Shown here: positions 51,146-60,090 of the stretch, in pieces | How the letters are laid out: each line of letters begins with the position of its first letter | Position numbering within the stretch: position 1 is the first letter of the stretch | Assembly: GCA_964372095.1 (NCBI GenBank) | Contig: CAYJPV010000022.1 | Coordinates: 31,891-95,890, forward strand | DNA: 64,000 nucleotides | Direction: 5' to 3' | Source: CAYJPV01 sp964372095 | Lineage (GTDB): Bacteria > Acidobacteriota > Vicinamibacteria > Vicinamibacterales > JAKQTR01 | Translations under genes and position numbers: made by a program | Notes under the pieces: model-generated | Databases searched by the model: none | Told to the model about the DNA's origin: nothing | What the model saw: only the letters and a program-made list of their open reading frames with translations

Positions 51146-52564
51146 ATGCGACTTGCCTGGTTCAGCCCGCTCCCGCCCCACCGGTCCGGGATCGCCGCCT
51201 ACAGCGCAGACGTCCTGCCCGTCCTCGCCCAGACCCACGAGATTGACGCGTTTGTCGACGATACGACCGGCGCGCGCGCGGTTCGCGCCGCCCACCCGGT
51301 GCCCGGCATCAGGGTCCGCGGCGCCTTCGACTTTTCCTGGGCACACGCACAGCGCCCGTACGACCTGATCGTCTACCAGCTCGGCAACGACTCGTGCCAC
51401 GACTACCTGTGGCCCTATATGCTGCAGGATCCCGGCCTGGTCGTGCTGCACGACGCCCAGCTGCACCAGGCGCGCGCCCGGACGCTGCTCCAGCAGGGGC
51501 GCGAAGAAGATTACGTCAAGGAATTCCTCTACAACCACGCGGAGGTCGGCGAAGGCGTGCCCCGGATGGTCGCCGTCGGCGTCGGCAGCGCCTTCTACTA
51601 TCTCTGGCCCATGCTGCGCATCCCGCTCGAAGCGGCACGTCTGGTCGCCGTGCACAATCGCTGGCTGGCGGGCCACCTCGAGGCGGGATTCTCCACCGTG
51701 CAGACCGCACGCATCAGGATGGGCGTGCCGGACCCCCTGAGCCAGGTCACGACCCCGCCTGACGAGATCCGCCGGCGCCTCCGGATCCCCGTTGACGGCA
51801 TCATCTTCGCGGCCTTCGGGCGCGTGACCCCGGAGAAGAGCCTGACGGCCGTGATCATGGCCCTGGCCCAACTGGGCGCTGCCGCAGAACGCGCCTACCT
51901 CGTGTGCGTCGGCGAGACGGTGACGTACTACGATCTCGTCGCCGAGGCGCGGCAGGTCGGCCTGGGGGATCGGATCCGGGCCACGGGCTACGTAGGCGAC
52001 GACGACTTGCCGTCGTATCTCGCCGCCGCCGATGCGTGTGTCTGCCTGCGCTGGCCCACCGCCCGCGAAACCTCGGCGTCGTGGCTCCGCTGCGTGGCCG
52101 CCGGGAAACCCACGATCGTCCATGAACTCCTCCACACGGGCGACGTGCCGACGCTCGACGTGCGGACCATGACCGTCCGCTCCTCCGGCCCCGGCAAGCC
52201 ACCAGCGGCTATCGCGGTGGGCATCGATATGCTCGACGAAGCCAGCATGCTCCGGCAGTCGCTCGGACTCCTGGCCGCGCGCGCGGACCTGCGGCAGGGT
52301 ATCGGGGCTGCCGCCCGCGCGTTCTGGGAGGCCGATGCCACCGTCAGCGTCATGGCCGAGGACTACGAGCGTGCGCTCGTCCTCGCGCAGTCGCTGCCGG
52401 CGCCCGCGAACCGGGCGGCATGGCCCCGCCACCTGTCGGTCGACGGGACCGAGAAAGCGCGGTCCCTCGTGGGCCGTCAGGGCCTGCCGGTCGTGGTCCG
52501 AGCGCTGGACGAAGCGCTGGGACCTGCGCCGGACGACCGGGCGTCAGCCGAGGACAGACCATAA
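51146..52564 (+). CDS. Glycosyltransferase, GT4-like
   Basis: 472 residues from the ATG at 51146. N-terminal Rossmann half starts MRLAWFSPLPPHRSGIAAYS, the usual opening of GT-B enzymes with the G-rich acceptor loop. The C-terminal half has FAAFGRVTPEKSLTAVIMAL and the donor-binding TARETSASWLRCVAAGKPTIV. It lacks the plain EGxGLPxLE form of GT4, so the family is tentative. A TATTGT box lies eight bases before the ATG. The methyltransferase gene follows after two bases. Envelope polysaccharide synthesis is likely. Confidence 0.8.
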   Translation: MRLAWFSPLPPHRSGIAAYSADVLPVLAQTHEIDAFVDDTTGARAVRAAHPVPGIRVRGAFDFSWAHAQRPYDLIVYQLGNDSCHDYLWPYMLQDPGLVVLHDAQLHQARARTLLQQGREEDYVKEFLYNHAEVGEGVPRMVAVGVGSAFYYLWPMLRIPLEAARLVAVHNRWLAGHLEAGFSTVQTARIRMGVPDPLSQVTTPPDEIRRRLRIPVDGIIFAAFGRVTPEKSLTAVIMALAQLGAAAERAYLVCVGETVTYYDLVAEARQVGLGDRIRATGYVGDDDLPSYLAAADACVCLRWPTARETSASWLRCVAAGKPTIVHELLHTGDVPTLDVRTMTVRSSGPGKPPAAIAVGIDMLDEASMLRQSLGLLAARADLRQGIGAAARAFWEADATVSVMAEDYERALVLAQSLPAPANRAAWPRHLSVDGTEKARSLVGRQGLPVVVRALDEALGPAPDDRASAEDRP

Positions 52565-52566
52565 CC

Positions 52567-54168
52567 ATGTTTGCCGAAGAGGACCTCACCCGCCGCCGGG
52601 CCGAACGCGAGAGCGCCGACCGCATCTACAACGACGCCCTGACGGCGCTGGACGCGGCGCTGCCGAAGGTCCCGGAGCTCCCGCACCCGCCCATTCCGTA
52701 CGACGAACATCAGGTGACGCCCCTCAACGAGCGCTGGCGGACGGTGGGAACGTCGCCGGCAGGCGCGTACACCGGGTGGCGCCGCAGACTGGCCGCGTTC
52801 GTCTGGGAAATCCTGAAGCCGGCGCTGGAACGGCAGGAGTCCTTCAACTCGACCCTGGTAGACCACGTCAACCGCAACGTCGCCGTGCACCGGGCCGACC
52901 GGGAGGCCATCGCGTCGACCCTCGGCGCCCTGCGGGCGGAACTGGAGAAACTCGAGGCCTTCCATACCCGGCTCATCCTGTTCATCCAGACCATCACGCT
53001 CTACGTCGACACCAAGGACCGCAGCGAGCACATCGCCACGCTGGTGAATTTCTTCCGGTCGGGACTGGCGGTGCTGGCGGATGAGATGACGCGCCGCTTC
53101 GAGGCCATCCGGCGCGACACCGGTTTCCGGCTCGAGGCCACCCAGGTCGCCGAACGCGAACTCGGCCGCCGGGTCGAAGGCATGGCCGCCCTGGCCGCCG
53201 GGCTCACCGACGAACATCGACGCCGCTGGGAGACGATGCAGGTCCACGAACAACGGCAGCTGTCGTCCATCGACGAACTCCGGACGAACCTGGCGTCGGT
53301 CCAGCAGACAGGCGCCATGTTGAAGCGCGAACTGGAGCGGCTCCTGGCCGCCGACCGGCCGGCGACCGTGCGCGCGGCAGCCACGGACACGGCTGCGCCG
53401 CCTGCGGCGAGCGCCGGGGCGCCGGCCGCGGTTCAGGCCAGTGCGCAGTCGCCAGCGTTCAACAGCGAGGTGAACGCGTACAAGTACGTCGGGTTCGAGA
53501 ACAAGTTCCGCGGATCCGAAGCGGACATCCGTGAACGGCAACTCAGCTACCTGGAGCTGTTCACCGGGGCCTCCGACGTGCTCGACCTCGGCTGCGGCCG
53601 CGGCGAGTTCCTGGCGCTGCTGCGCGAACACGGCGTGACGGCGCGGGGACTGGACATCAACCACGAGATGGTGGAAGCCTGCCGGGCCCGCGGTCTGACG
53701 GTCGACGAAGAAGACGCCGTGGCGTTCCTGAGCCGGATCCCCGATGGCTCGCTCGGCGGCCTCGTCGCGCTGCAGGTCGTGGAGCACTTCGCGCCGCCCT
53801 ACCTGCTCCAGTTCCTGGAACTGGCGTACCAGAAACTCCGGCCTGGCGCGCCGATGGTCCTCGAGACCCTGAACCCCGCCTGCTGGTTCGCGTTCTTCGA
53901 AGCGTATATCCGCGACATCACGCATGCGTGGCCGCTCCACCCCGACACGTTGAAGTATCTGGTCGTGGTCTCGGGCTTCCAGGACACGGAGATTCGTTAC
54001 AGTTCGCCGTACCCCGCCAACGCCAGACTGCAGCAGTGCCCGCCGCCGTCCGACGCGGCGGACCGGGGGATGCGAAACCTCGTGCAGATCCTGAACGAAA
54101 ACGTCGAGAAGGTGAACGTGCTGATGTTCGGCTACCTCGACTACGCGGTGGTGGGGCGGAGAGGGTAG
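52567..54168 (+). CDS. SAM-dependent methyltransferase with long N-terminal coiled coil
   Basis: 533 residues. The first 270 residues are mainly helical and coiled-coil (RAELEKLEAFHTRLILFIQT, RRRWETMQVHEQRQLSSIDE), followed by an Ala/Pro linker. The class I methyltransferase domain starts near 300, with SAM motif SDVLDLGCGRGEFLALLRE near residue 337, GLDINHEMVEACRARGL and LQVVEHFAPPYLLQFLELA. Similar architectures cap or terminate O-antigen and other glycan chains with a methyl group, with the coiled coil measuring chain length (WbdD-like). That role here is inference. Co-transcribed with the glycosyltransferase. Confidence 0.75.
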   Translation: MFAEEDLTRRRAERESADRIYNDALTALDAALPKVPELPHPPIPYDEHQVTPLNERWRTVGTSPAGAYTGWRRRLAAFVWEILKPALERQESFNSTLVDHVNRNVAVHRADREAIASTLGALRAELEKLEAFHTRLILFIQTITLYVDTKDRSEHIATLVNFFRSGLAVLADEMTRRFEAIRRDTGFRLEATQVAERELGRRVEGMAALAAGLTDEHRRRWETMQVHEQRQLSSIDELRTNLASVQQTGAMLKRELERLLAADRPATVRAAATDTAAPPAASAGAPAAVQASAQSPAFNSEVNAYKYVGFENKFRGSEADIRERQLSYLELFTGASDVLDLGCGRGEFLALLREHGVTARGLDINHEMVEACRARGLTVDEEDAVAFLSRIPDGSLGGLVALQVVEHFAPPYLLQFLELAYQKLRPGAPMVLETLNPACWFAFFEAYIRDITHAWPLHPDTLKYLVVVSGFQDTEIRYSSPYPANARLQQCPPPSDAADRGMRNLVQILNENVEKVNVLMFGYLDYAVVGRRG

Positions 54169-54215
54169 AACGGATCCAGGCTGCAGGCGCCCGTCCACAA
54201 GCTGCGACGCGTACG

Positions 54216-54251
54216 CACCAGAGGCCCGGTGATGCCACCGGGCCTCTGGTG
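54216..54251. terminator. Bidirectional terminator-like palindrome
   Basis: A perfect 16-base stem (54216-54231 and 54236-54251) with loop ATGC lies between the convergent methyltransferase and gmd genes. The T content after it is weak on both strands. Confidence 0.7.
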
Positions 54252-54275
54252 TCTCTTGCCGGATGCCTGCGGCCG

Positions 54276-55250
54276 TTACCGCGCGGCCTTCGCCTTCTGC
54301 TGCTCGAGATCGTTGTCCACCATCATGCCGATCAACTGCTCGAAGGTGACGGACGGCTCCCAGCCGAGGATGTTGCGCGCCTTGGCGGCGCTGCCAATCA
54401 GGTGATCGACCTCGGCCGGCCGCAGCAGGTTCGGATCGATGTGCACGTACTCCTGCCAGTCCAGGCCGACGTGCGAGAAGGCGACCTTGACCAGATCCTT
54501 CACCGAGTGGGCCGTGCCCGTGGCGATGACGTAGTCGTCGGGCGTCGCCTGCTGCAGCATCAGCCACATCGCGCGGACGTAGTCGCCGGCGAACCCCCAG
54601 TCCCGATGGGCCTCGAGATTGCCCAGTTGCAGCTTGTCCTGCAGCCCGAGCTTGATCCGGGCCACGCCATGGGTCACCTTGCGCGTGACGAACTCGAAGC
54701 CGCGGCGGGGCGATTCGTGGTTGAAGAGGATGCCCGAACACGCGAAGAGATCGTAACTTTCGCGGTAGTTCACCGTGATGTAGTGGCCGTACACCTTGGA
54801 CACGCCGTAGGGGCTGCGGGGGTAGAACGGCGTCATTTCGGTCTGCGGCACTTCCCGGACCTTCCCGAACATCTCGCTCGACGACGCCTGGTAAAACCGG
54901 ATCTTGGGGTTGACGCGCCGGATGGCCTCGAGCACCCGCGTCACCCCCTGCGCGTTGTACTCGCCGGTCAGCAGCGGCTGGTCCCACGATGCCGGCACGA
55001 ACGACATCGCGCCCAGATTGTAGAATTCGTCCGGCTCGACATCTTCGATGATCCGCGTCAGCGACATCTCGTCCAGCAGGTCGCCGGGGCGGAGTTCGAT
55101 CCGATCCAGGAGGTGTTCGATCCGCTCGTAATTGGGCTGACTCAGGCGACGGACGATGCCGGTGACCTTGTACCCTTTGTCGAGCAGCAGTTCGGCGAGA
55201 TACGATCCATCCTGACCGGTGATTCCTGTGATGACGGCGCGCTTGGACAT
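54276..55250 (-). CDS. gmd: GDP-mannose 4,6-dehydratase
   Basis: 324 residues. NAD motif TGITGQDGSYLAELLL, FYQASSSEMFGK with the catalytic serine/threonine-glutamate, and YGVSK with Y148 and K152. It converts GDP-mannose to GDP-4-keto-6-deoxymannose, precursor of GDP-fucose, rhamnose and related sugars. Slightly shorter than the E. coli enzyme, mostly at loops and C-terminus. The reductase-like gene at 7.5 kb could be the next enzyme. Confidence 0.93.
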   Translation of the reverse strand: MSKRAVITGITGQDGSYLAELLLDKGYKVTGIVRRLSQPNYERIEHLLDRIELRPGDLLDEMSLTRIIEDVEPDEFYNLGAMSFVPASWDQPLLTGEYNAQGVTRVLEAIRRVNPKIRFYQASSSEMFGKVREVPQTEMTPFYPRSPYGVSKVYGHYITVNYRESYDLFACSGILFNHESPRRGFEFVTRKVTHGVARIKLGLQDKLQLGNLEAHRDWGFAGDYVRAMWLMLQQATPDDYVIATGTAHSVKDLVKVAFSHVGLDWQEYVHIDPNLLRPAEVDHLIGSAAKARNILGWEPSVTFEQLIGMMVDNDLEQQKAKAAR

Positions 55251-55281
55251 GTGATGACCCTCGTGAACACCAGAATTTCTT

Positions 55282-55311
55282 ATCTTACGGGGTTTACGCG
55301 TGGCCGATCAA
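55282..55311 (-). promoter_or_regulatory. Promoter of gmd
   Basis: -35 TTGATC (55311-55306), 18 bases, -10 TAAGAT (55287-55282). Leader of about 25 bases. Confidence 0.6.
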
Positions 55312-55383
55312 GGCGGACGGCCGGCGCTGCGGGAGAACGGGCGACGGGGATGAGCCGGACGACGGCGGGCGAGGGAGGCAGAC

Positions 55384-56478
55384 GTGGAGTCGATTGACGT
55401 GGCGGTCATCGGAGGCGGAGTCGTCGGGCTGGCGTGTGCGTCGGCCATTGGGGCGTCAGGCGCGAGTGTCTGCGTCCTGGAGCGTCATCCCCGCCCCGGC
55501 ATGGACACGAGCACGCACAACAGCGGGGTCATTCACGCGGGCCTGTACTATCCCGCCGGGTCGCTGAAAGCCCGGTTGTGTGTCGAGGGCGCCCGTCTGC
55601 TGTACGACTTCTGCCGCACCTTCAACGTCCCGCACGCCCGGTGCGGCAAACTGGTGGTCGCCCTCGACGCATCCGAACTGGCCGGCCTGGAGCGCCTGAA
55701 ACGCCAGGGCGACGACAACGGCGCCGAAGGCCTCGAACTGGTCGATCGCCGTTTCATCCGCACCCGCGAGCCGCACGTCGACGGCGTCGCCGCCCTCTTC
55801 TCGCCCCACACCGGAATCGTCGAGCCCGAGGCTCTCGTGCGGGCTCTCGCGCGCCAGTGCGACACCCACGAGGCCTACGTCCTGCCGGGCTCGCGTGTCG
55901 TCGAGGCCCACACGCGCCCGGACGGCATCCTGCTGCGCACGGGCGCCGAAGAAATCCTGGCGGGTACGGTCGTCAACGCCGCGGGTCTGTACTCGGACGA
56001 TGTGTCGGCGATGCTCGGGGGGACGCCCCACCGGATCTACCCATGCCGGGGAGAATATGCCGAACTGTCGCCATCGAAGTGCCACCTCGTCCATGCGCTC
56101 GTATACCCCCTGCCGCACGCAACCGGACACAGCCTGGGCGTGCATCTGACACGGACCACCTGGGGCAGCGTGCTCATCGGACCCACCATTCACCACTGCA
56201 CCGAGAAGGAGGACTACGAGCGAGACCGCATGCCACTCGAAGGCTTCCTGGAACCCACGCGGGCACTCCTGCCCGGCATCACCCTGGCCGATCTCCAGCC
56301 GGGCGGCGCCGGCATACGACCGAACCCGTATCCGCCGGAAGAGTCGTTCGCCGACTTCATTATCGGCCGCGATACGCAGAACCCGCGTGTCATCCAGGCC
56401 GGTGGCATCAATTCGCCCGGGCTGACGTCGTGCCTCGCGATCGGGAAGATGGTGGCGGGGATCTGGGCTAGAGGCTAG
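55384..56478 (+). CDS. FAD-dependent oxidoreductase, L-2-hydroxyglutarate oxidase (LhgO)-like
   Basis: 364 residues from a GTG behind GGGAGG. FAD-binding DVAVIGGGVVGLACAS at the N-terminus, THNSGVIHAGLYYPAGS (the LhgO/DAO substrate-loop pattern), VVNAAGLYSDDV, and the C-terminal FAD contact GGINSPGLTSCLAIGKMV. These match LhgO more than glycine oxidase. It would oxidise L-2-hydroxyglutarate to 2-oxoglutarate with electrons to quinone. Its final codons (ARG then TAG) are part of heptad array 8. Confidence 0.82.
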   Translation: MESIDVAVIGGGVVGLACASAIGASGASVCVLERHPRPGMDTSTHNSGVIHAGLYYPAGSLKARLCVEGARLLYDFCRTFNVPHARCGKLVVALDASELAGLERLKRQGDDNGAEGLELVDRRFIRTREPHVDGVAALFSPHTGIVEPEALVRALARQCDTHEAYVLPGSRVVEAHTRPDGILLRTGAEEILAGTVVNAAGLYSDDVSAMLGGTPHRIYPCRGEYAELSPSKCHLVHALVYPLPHATGHSLGVHLTRTTWGSVLIGPTIHHCTEKEDYERDRMPLEGFLEPTRALLPGITLADLQPGGAGIRPNPYPPEESFADFIIGRDTQNPRVIQAGGINSPGLTSCLAIGKMVAGIWARG

Positions 56479-56505
56479 AGGCTAGAGGCTAGAGGCTAGG
56501 GGCCC
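56465..56505. repeat. Heptad repeat array 8
   Basis: GGGCTAG, AGGCTAG four times, GGGCCCC in one register, between convergent lhgO-like and symporter genes. It supplies the lhgO-like stop codon. Confidence 0.9.
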
Positions 56506-56508
56506 CGT

Positions 56509-57831
56509 TCACGCGGCTGCGCGGCCTTCCGCCGTGAAGGCCCGCATCTTCTCGTCGTCGAACACGCCCTCCCACCGCGCTACGACCACGGTGGCGACGC
56601 AGTTGCCCATGACGTTGACCCCGGTCCGGCCCATGTCCAGGATCTGGTCGATCCCCAGCAGGATCGCGGCGCCTTCCAGCGGCAGCCCGAATTGCGTGAG
56701 CGTGGCCGTCAGCACGACCAGCGCTGCGCGGGGGACGCCCGCCACGCCCTTGCTCGTCAGCATCAGCGTCAGCATCATGAACATCTGCTGGCCGAACGTG
56801 AGCGGGACGCCGGCGATCTGCGCCACGAAGACGCTGGCCAGCGACAGGTACAGCGTCGTCCCGTCGAGGTTGAAGCTGTACCCCGTCGGCAGGACGAACC
56901 CGACGATGTTCTTGGGAACCCCGAACCGCTCCATGATCTCCAGCGCCTTCGGCAGGGCCGCTTCGGCGCTGGCCGTCGTGAAGGCCAGAACGAACGGCTC
57001 GCGGATGGCCCTGAGCAGCTTCAGGAACGGCACCCGTACGATCATCGACACGCCGCCGAGCACGACCAGGACGAAGACGAAGAGCCCGCCGTACATCAGC
57101 AGGACGAGTTTGCCGAGCGTGTACAGAATCCCGAGTCCTTTGTCGCCGACCGTGTAGCCGATGGCGGCCATGACGCCCACCGGGGCGAACTTCATCACGT
57201 AGCCGGTGAACTTGAACATCGCCTGCGCGGTGCTCTCCAGGACGTCAATGACGGGCTTGCCTTTCTCGCCGATGGCCGCGACCGCAACGCCGAAGAACGT
57301 GGAGAACACCACCAGTTGCAGGATGTCGTTCTTGGCCATCGCGTCGATGACCGACGCCGGGAACAGGTGGAGGAACATGTCCCAGGGCCCCTGCTGCTTC
57401 GTCGCGAGCACGGCCAGGTCTGCCGTGTCCTTGGCCACGGCCAGCGCCATGCCAGCCCCGGGCTGGAACCAGTTGACCAGCCCGAGACCCCAGAAGAGCG
57501 CGATGGTGGTGGCCACCTCGAAGTAGATGATGGCTTTCAGACCGATCCGGCCCAGAGCCTTCATGTCGCCGGTACTGGCAATCCCGACGACGAGCGTCGA
57601 GAACAGCAGCGGCGCGATGATCATCTTGATCATCTTCAGGAACGCGTCGGCCAGCGGCTTGATCTCCTTGCCGACCGACGGCCACAGGTAGCCGACGAGC
57701 ACGCCGACGGCCAGGCCGATGAAGATCTGGGCCGTCACGCCCGGCCAGCGCGAGGGGCGGACAGGGGCCTGTGGGGTTGCCGGAATGTCGGGTTTCATCT
57801 TGACCGTCTCACGGCTGTTTGCCTCAATCAC
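56509..57831 (-). CDS. Dicarboxylate/amino acid:cation symporter (GltP/DctA family)
   Basis: About 430-440 residues with eight helices and two re-entrant loops. TTASAEAALPKALEIMERFGVP is the HP1-type loop (normally Ser-rich), VLPTGYSFNLDGTTLYLSLA is helix 7 with the sodium-site NxDGT, and LTSKGVAGVPRAALVVL is HP2. The family moves glutamate, aspartate, C4-dicarboxylates or small neutral amino acids with sodium or protons. GTG at 57831 overlaps the upstream gene by eight bases and has an AGAGG sequence; an ATG at 57798 is an alternative start. Last gene of the D-amino-acid operon. Confidence 0.88.
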   Translation of the reverse strand: MIEANSRETVKMKPDIPATPQAPVRPSRWPGVTAQIFIGLAVGVLVGYLWPSVGKEIKPLADAFLKMIKMIIAPLLFSTLVVGIASTGDMKALGRIGLKAIIYFEVATTIALFWGLGLVNWFQPGAGMALAVAKDTADLAVLATKQQGPWDMFLHLFPASVIDAMAKNDILQLVVFSTFFGVAVAAIGEKGKPVIDVLESTAQAMFKFTGYVMKFAPVGVMAAIGYTVGDKGLGILYTLGKLVLLMYGGLFVFVLVVLGGVSMIVRVPFLKLLRAIREPFVLAFTTASAEAALPKALEIMERFGVPKNIVGFVLPTGYSFNLDGTTLYLSLASVFVAQIAGVPLTFGQQMFMMLTLMLTSKGVAGVPRAALVVLTATLTQFGLPLEGAAILLGIDQILDMGRTGVNVMGNCVATVVVARWEGVFDDEKMRAFTAEGRAAA

Positions 57832-58840
57832 TCACCTCTTCCAGGCCCAGCAACGGTTTGAGGTAGGCGTACAGGCCAGGAGAGCCGCCCGTGTGGATGA
57901 AGAGAACGTTTTCCCCTCTTCGAAAGTACCCGCTGCGACTGAGATCGATGAGCCCGGCCATGGCCTTACCCGTGTAGACCGGATCCAGCAGGATCCCCTC
58001 GGTTTTCGCGACCAGGTTGACCGCTTCCACCATCTTCTTGTTGGGGACCGAGTACTTGGGGCGCCAGTAGTCGCCAAAGGTGACCACGGCTTCAGGTGGG
58101 ATAGTCTCCCGGATACCGACCCGCGCCGCCGTGCGCTGAACGAGATCGTGGACCATGGGGTTCTGGTCCTTCGGATCGCGGCTGACGCCGATGCCGACAA
58201 TCGGGATGTTCATGTTGCACCCAACGAACCCTGTAATCAGGCCCGCATGGGTTCCGGTGCTGCCGGATGGCACAACGACCCGATCGATCCGGAGGTTCTT
58301 TTCGAACAACTGGTCCTGGATCTCCTGGGCGCAGGCGACATAGCCGGTTGCGCCGATCGGATTGGAGCCGCCCCCGGGGATGAGGTAGCCCTTGCGCCCG
58401 GCGCGATCGAGTTCCTCAACCTGCCGTTCCATGGCGGCCATCATGTTCGAGCCGCCAGGTACCACGTCGATCTGCTCCACACCCAGCAGGCGAAACAGGA
58501 AATTGTTTCCGCTCGCCTCGGGATTGTAGCTGCCCGGGACCCGTTCCTCCAGGACCAGCCGGCACTTCAGGCCTTCCTTGACCGCGGCCGCCAGGGTCAG
58601 CCGGCAGTGGTTGGACTGGACCGCGCCGCACGTCACGAGGGTGTCGGCCTTCTGTTCGAGGGCATCGGCGACCAGGAACTCGAGCTTGCGGGTCTTGTTG
58701 CCGCCGGCGGTGAGACCCAGGAGGTCGTCACGCTTGATAAAGATGTTGGGCCCGCCCACAGCCTGAGTCAGACGGGGCAGAAACTCGAGCGGGGTTTCTC
58801 CCTCCGTGTAGCGCCGCCGGGGAAAGATAGCGAGGTTCAT
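57824..58840 (-). CDS. D-cysteine desulfhydrase / ACC deaminase family PLP enzyme
   Basis: 338 residues, fold-type II PLP protein. PLP lysine K49 in TAGGNKTRKLEFL, then TCGAVQSNHCRLTLAAAV, PGGGSNPIGATGYV, VPSGSTGTHAGLITGF and FIHTGGSPGLYAY. Members split D-cysteine to pyruvate, H2S and ammonia, or act on related D-amino acids or ACC. The neighbouring RidA, which removes the 2-aminoacrylate released by such enzymes, and a DauR-like regulator support action on a D-amino acid. Exact substrate unproved. Confidence 0.85.
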   Translation of the reverse strand: MNLAIFPRRRYTEGETPLEFLPRLTQAVGGPNIFIKRDDLLGLTAGGNKTRKLEFLVADALEQKADTLVTCGAVQSNHCRLTLAAAVKEGLKCRLVLEERVPGSYNPEASGNNFLFRLLGVEQIDVVPGGSNMMAAMERQVEELDRAGRKGYLIPGGGSNPIGATGYVACAQEIQDQLFEKNLRIDRVVVPSGSTGTHAGLITGFVGCNMNIPIVGIGVSRDPKDQNPMVHDLVQRTAARVGIRETIPPEAVVTFGDYWRPKYSVPNKKMVEAVNLVAKTEGILLDPVYTGKAMAGLIDLSRSGYFRRGENVLFIHTGGSPGLYAYLKPLLGLEEVSD

Positions 58841-58866
58841 AAGCGTCTACGCTCCTTCACGTCGTG

Positions 58867-59259
58867 TCAGAGGCTGACAATCGCCTCGATTTCGATGTCT
58901 GCGTTCTTCGGGAGGGCGGCCACCTGCATCGCCGAGCGTGCCGGCAGGGTCGCCGTGAAGTACTCCCCGTACACCTGGTTCACGGCCGCAAAGTCACCCA
59001 TGTCAGCCAGGAAGACCGTCACCTTCACCGCCCGATCAAGACGGGTCCCGGCTTCTCTGGCGATGGCGGACAGATTCTTCAGACACTGATGGGCGTGCTC
59101 GGCAATGCCCCCGGGGACAAATGCGCCCGTGGCGGGGTCGATGGGCAGCTGGCCCGAGATGAAGAGCAGATGACCAGCCGCAACGCCCTGGGAGTAGGGA
59201 CCGATTGCACCTGGTGCGTCTTGCGTGGATACCGGATACGGCTCATTGACGCTGGACAT
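58867..59259 (-). CDS. RidA family enamine/imine deaminase
   Basis: 130 residues, normal length for Rid proteins. GPYSQGVAAGHLLFISGQLP near the N-terminus, TVFLADMGDFAAVNQVYGEYF, and PARSAMQVAALPKNADIEIE with the conserved arginine near residue 107. It hydrolyses reactive 2-aminoacrylate to pyruvate and ammonia. Located directly before the PLP enzyme gene that would generate this intermediate. Confidence 0.92.
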   Translation of the reverse strand: MSSVNEPYPVSTQDAPGAIGPYSQGVAAGHLLFISGQLPIDPATGAFVPGGIAEHAHQCLKNLSAIAREAGTRLDRAVKVTVFLADMGDFAAVNQVYGEYFTATLPARSAMQVAALPKNADIEIEAIVSL

Positions 59260-59283
59260 CTCGTATGGCCCCTGTTGAGCGGA

Positions 59284-59997
59284 TTACAGTCCACCGAGAC
59301 GTTGTTGTGTCTCAATGTTCTTCAGGTAGTTGTAAACGGTGTAGCGCGTGATTCCTAACAGGTGCGCAACCTGATCGACGCCTCCCCTGATCTGGAACAC
59401 ACCGCTCTCTTTCAGTCCTTTGACCAGCAGCATCTTCTCGCCAGTGGTCATGTACGCTGCCTGTTTGCCAATCTTCGCGACCTCCTGCTCAAACATCGCC
59501 ACGATGGTCTCGTTGATGGACATCGCGAAGGTCTCGACCTTCCCGGCGCCGCCGAACGCATTGGCCGTCGTGGTGAAGATCTCAAGCGCATGGGACAGGC
59601 TTAGAAAATCGGTCATGTCAAAGTTGATGCAGAAGGCCGCCGCCACCGCCCCGGTGCTGTCACGGATGAACACGCTGGTCGACTTCAGTGTCCGGCCATC
59701 CTTGGTCATCGTCTTGTAGTTATGCCTGTCGCGGATGTCCCCTCCCTCCGTTTGAAGGGCCTTCACAACGAGGTCCGTCACGGGGCCGCCGGCTTTCCGC
59801 TTTGTGACGTCGCCCACGATGTGGCGGATCGACTTGTGGGGCTGCGAGAGGTCGTGAATCACGACCTCAAACGCTCGAGGGAAAGTCGCGACGATGGCAT
59901 CGGCAATCTGGCCCAGCGCCCGGAAGAGGTTCTCCCTCTCGCCATGGCTCCCCTCCTGCTTGTCGCGGGGACTGGTCTTGGCTCGTGTCTTGTGCAT
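59284..59997 (-). CDS. YheO/DauR-like transcriptional regulator (PAS-like plus HTH)
   Basis: 237 residues. N-terminal YheO-like PAS domain at about 25-135 (LGQIADAIVATFPRAFEVVIHDL, SIRHIVGDVTKRKAGGPVTD, AAFCINFDMTDFL); C-terminal HTH at about 175-230 ending GVDQVAHLLGITRYTVYNYLKNI. DauR of this family controls D-arginine catabolism genes. It sits inside the D-amino-acid operon, 93 bases after the M55 gene. A possible TTGCGC-N18-TAAACA promoter ends five bases before the ATG. Confidence 0.85.
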   Translation of the reverse strand: MHKTRAKTSPRDKQEGSHGERENLFRALGQIADAIVATFPRAFEVVIHDLSQPHKSIRHIVGDVTKRKAGGPVTDLVVKALQTEGGDIRDRHNYKTMTKDGRTLKSTSVFIRDSTGAVAAAFCINFDMTDFLSLSHALEIFTTTANAFGGAGKVETFAMSINETIVAMFEQEVAKIGKQAAYMTTGEKMLLVKGLKESGVFQIRGGVDQVAHLLGITRYTVYNYLKNIETQQRLGGL

Positions 59998-60002
59998 GTA
60001 AC

Positions 60003-60032
60003 TGTTTAGCGCCTTGGTGACACCCGGCGCAA
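60003..60032 (-). promoter_or_regulatory. Possible internal promoter before the DauR-like gene
   Basis: TTGCGC, 18 bases, TAAACA (60008-60003) in the only sizeable gap of the operon; the ATG follows after five bases. Weak -35. Confidence 0.3.
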
Positions 60033-60090
60033 GGCCGGCGTCGTCGATTTCTTGTCCGCCACACCGAGCGCGAGCGTGGGCAACGACCCG

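Noticed and set aside
52477..54987. An 836-codon minus-strand frame across the methyltransferase and part of gmd
   Set aside because: It overlaps two genes with clear family motifs and shows no motif of its own.
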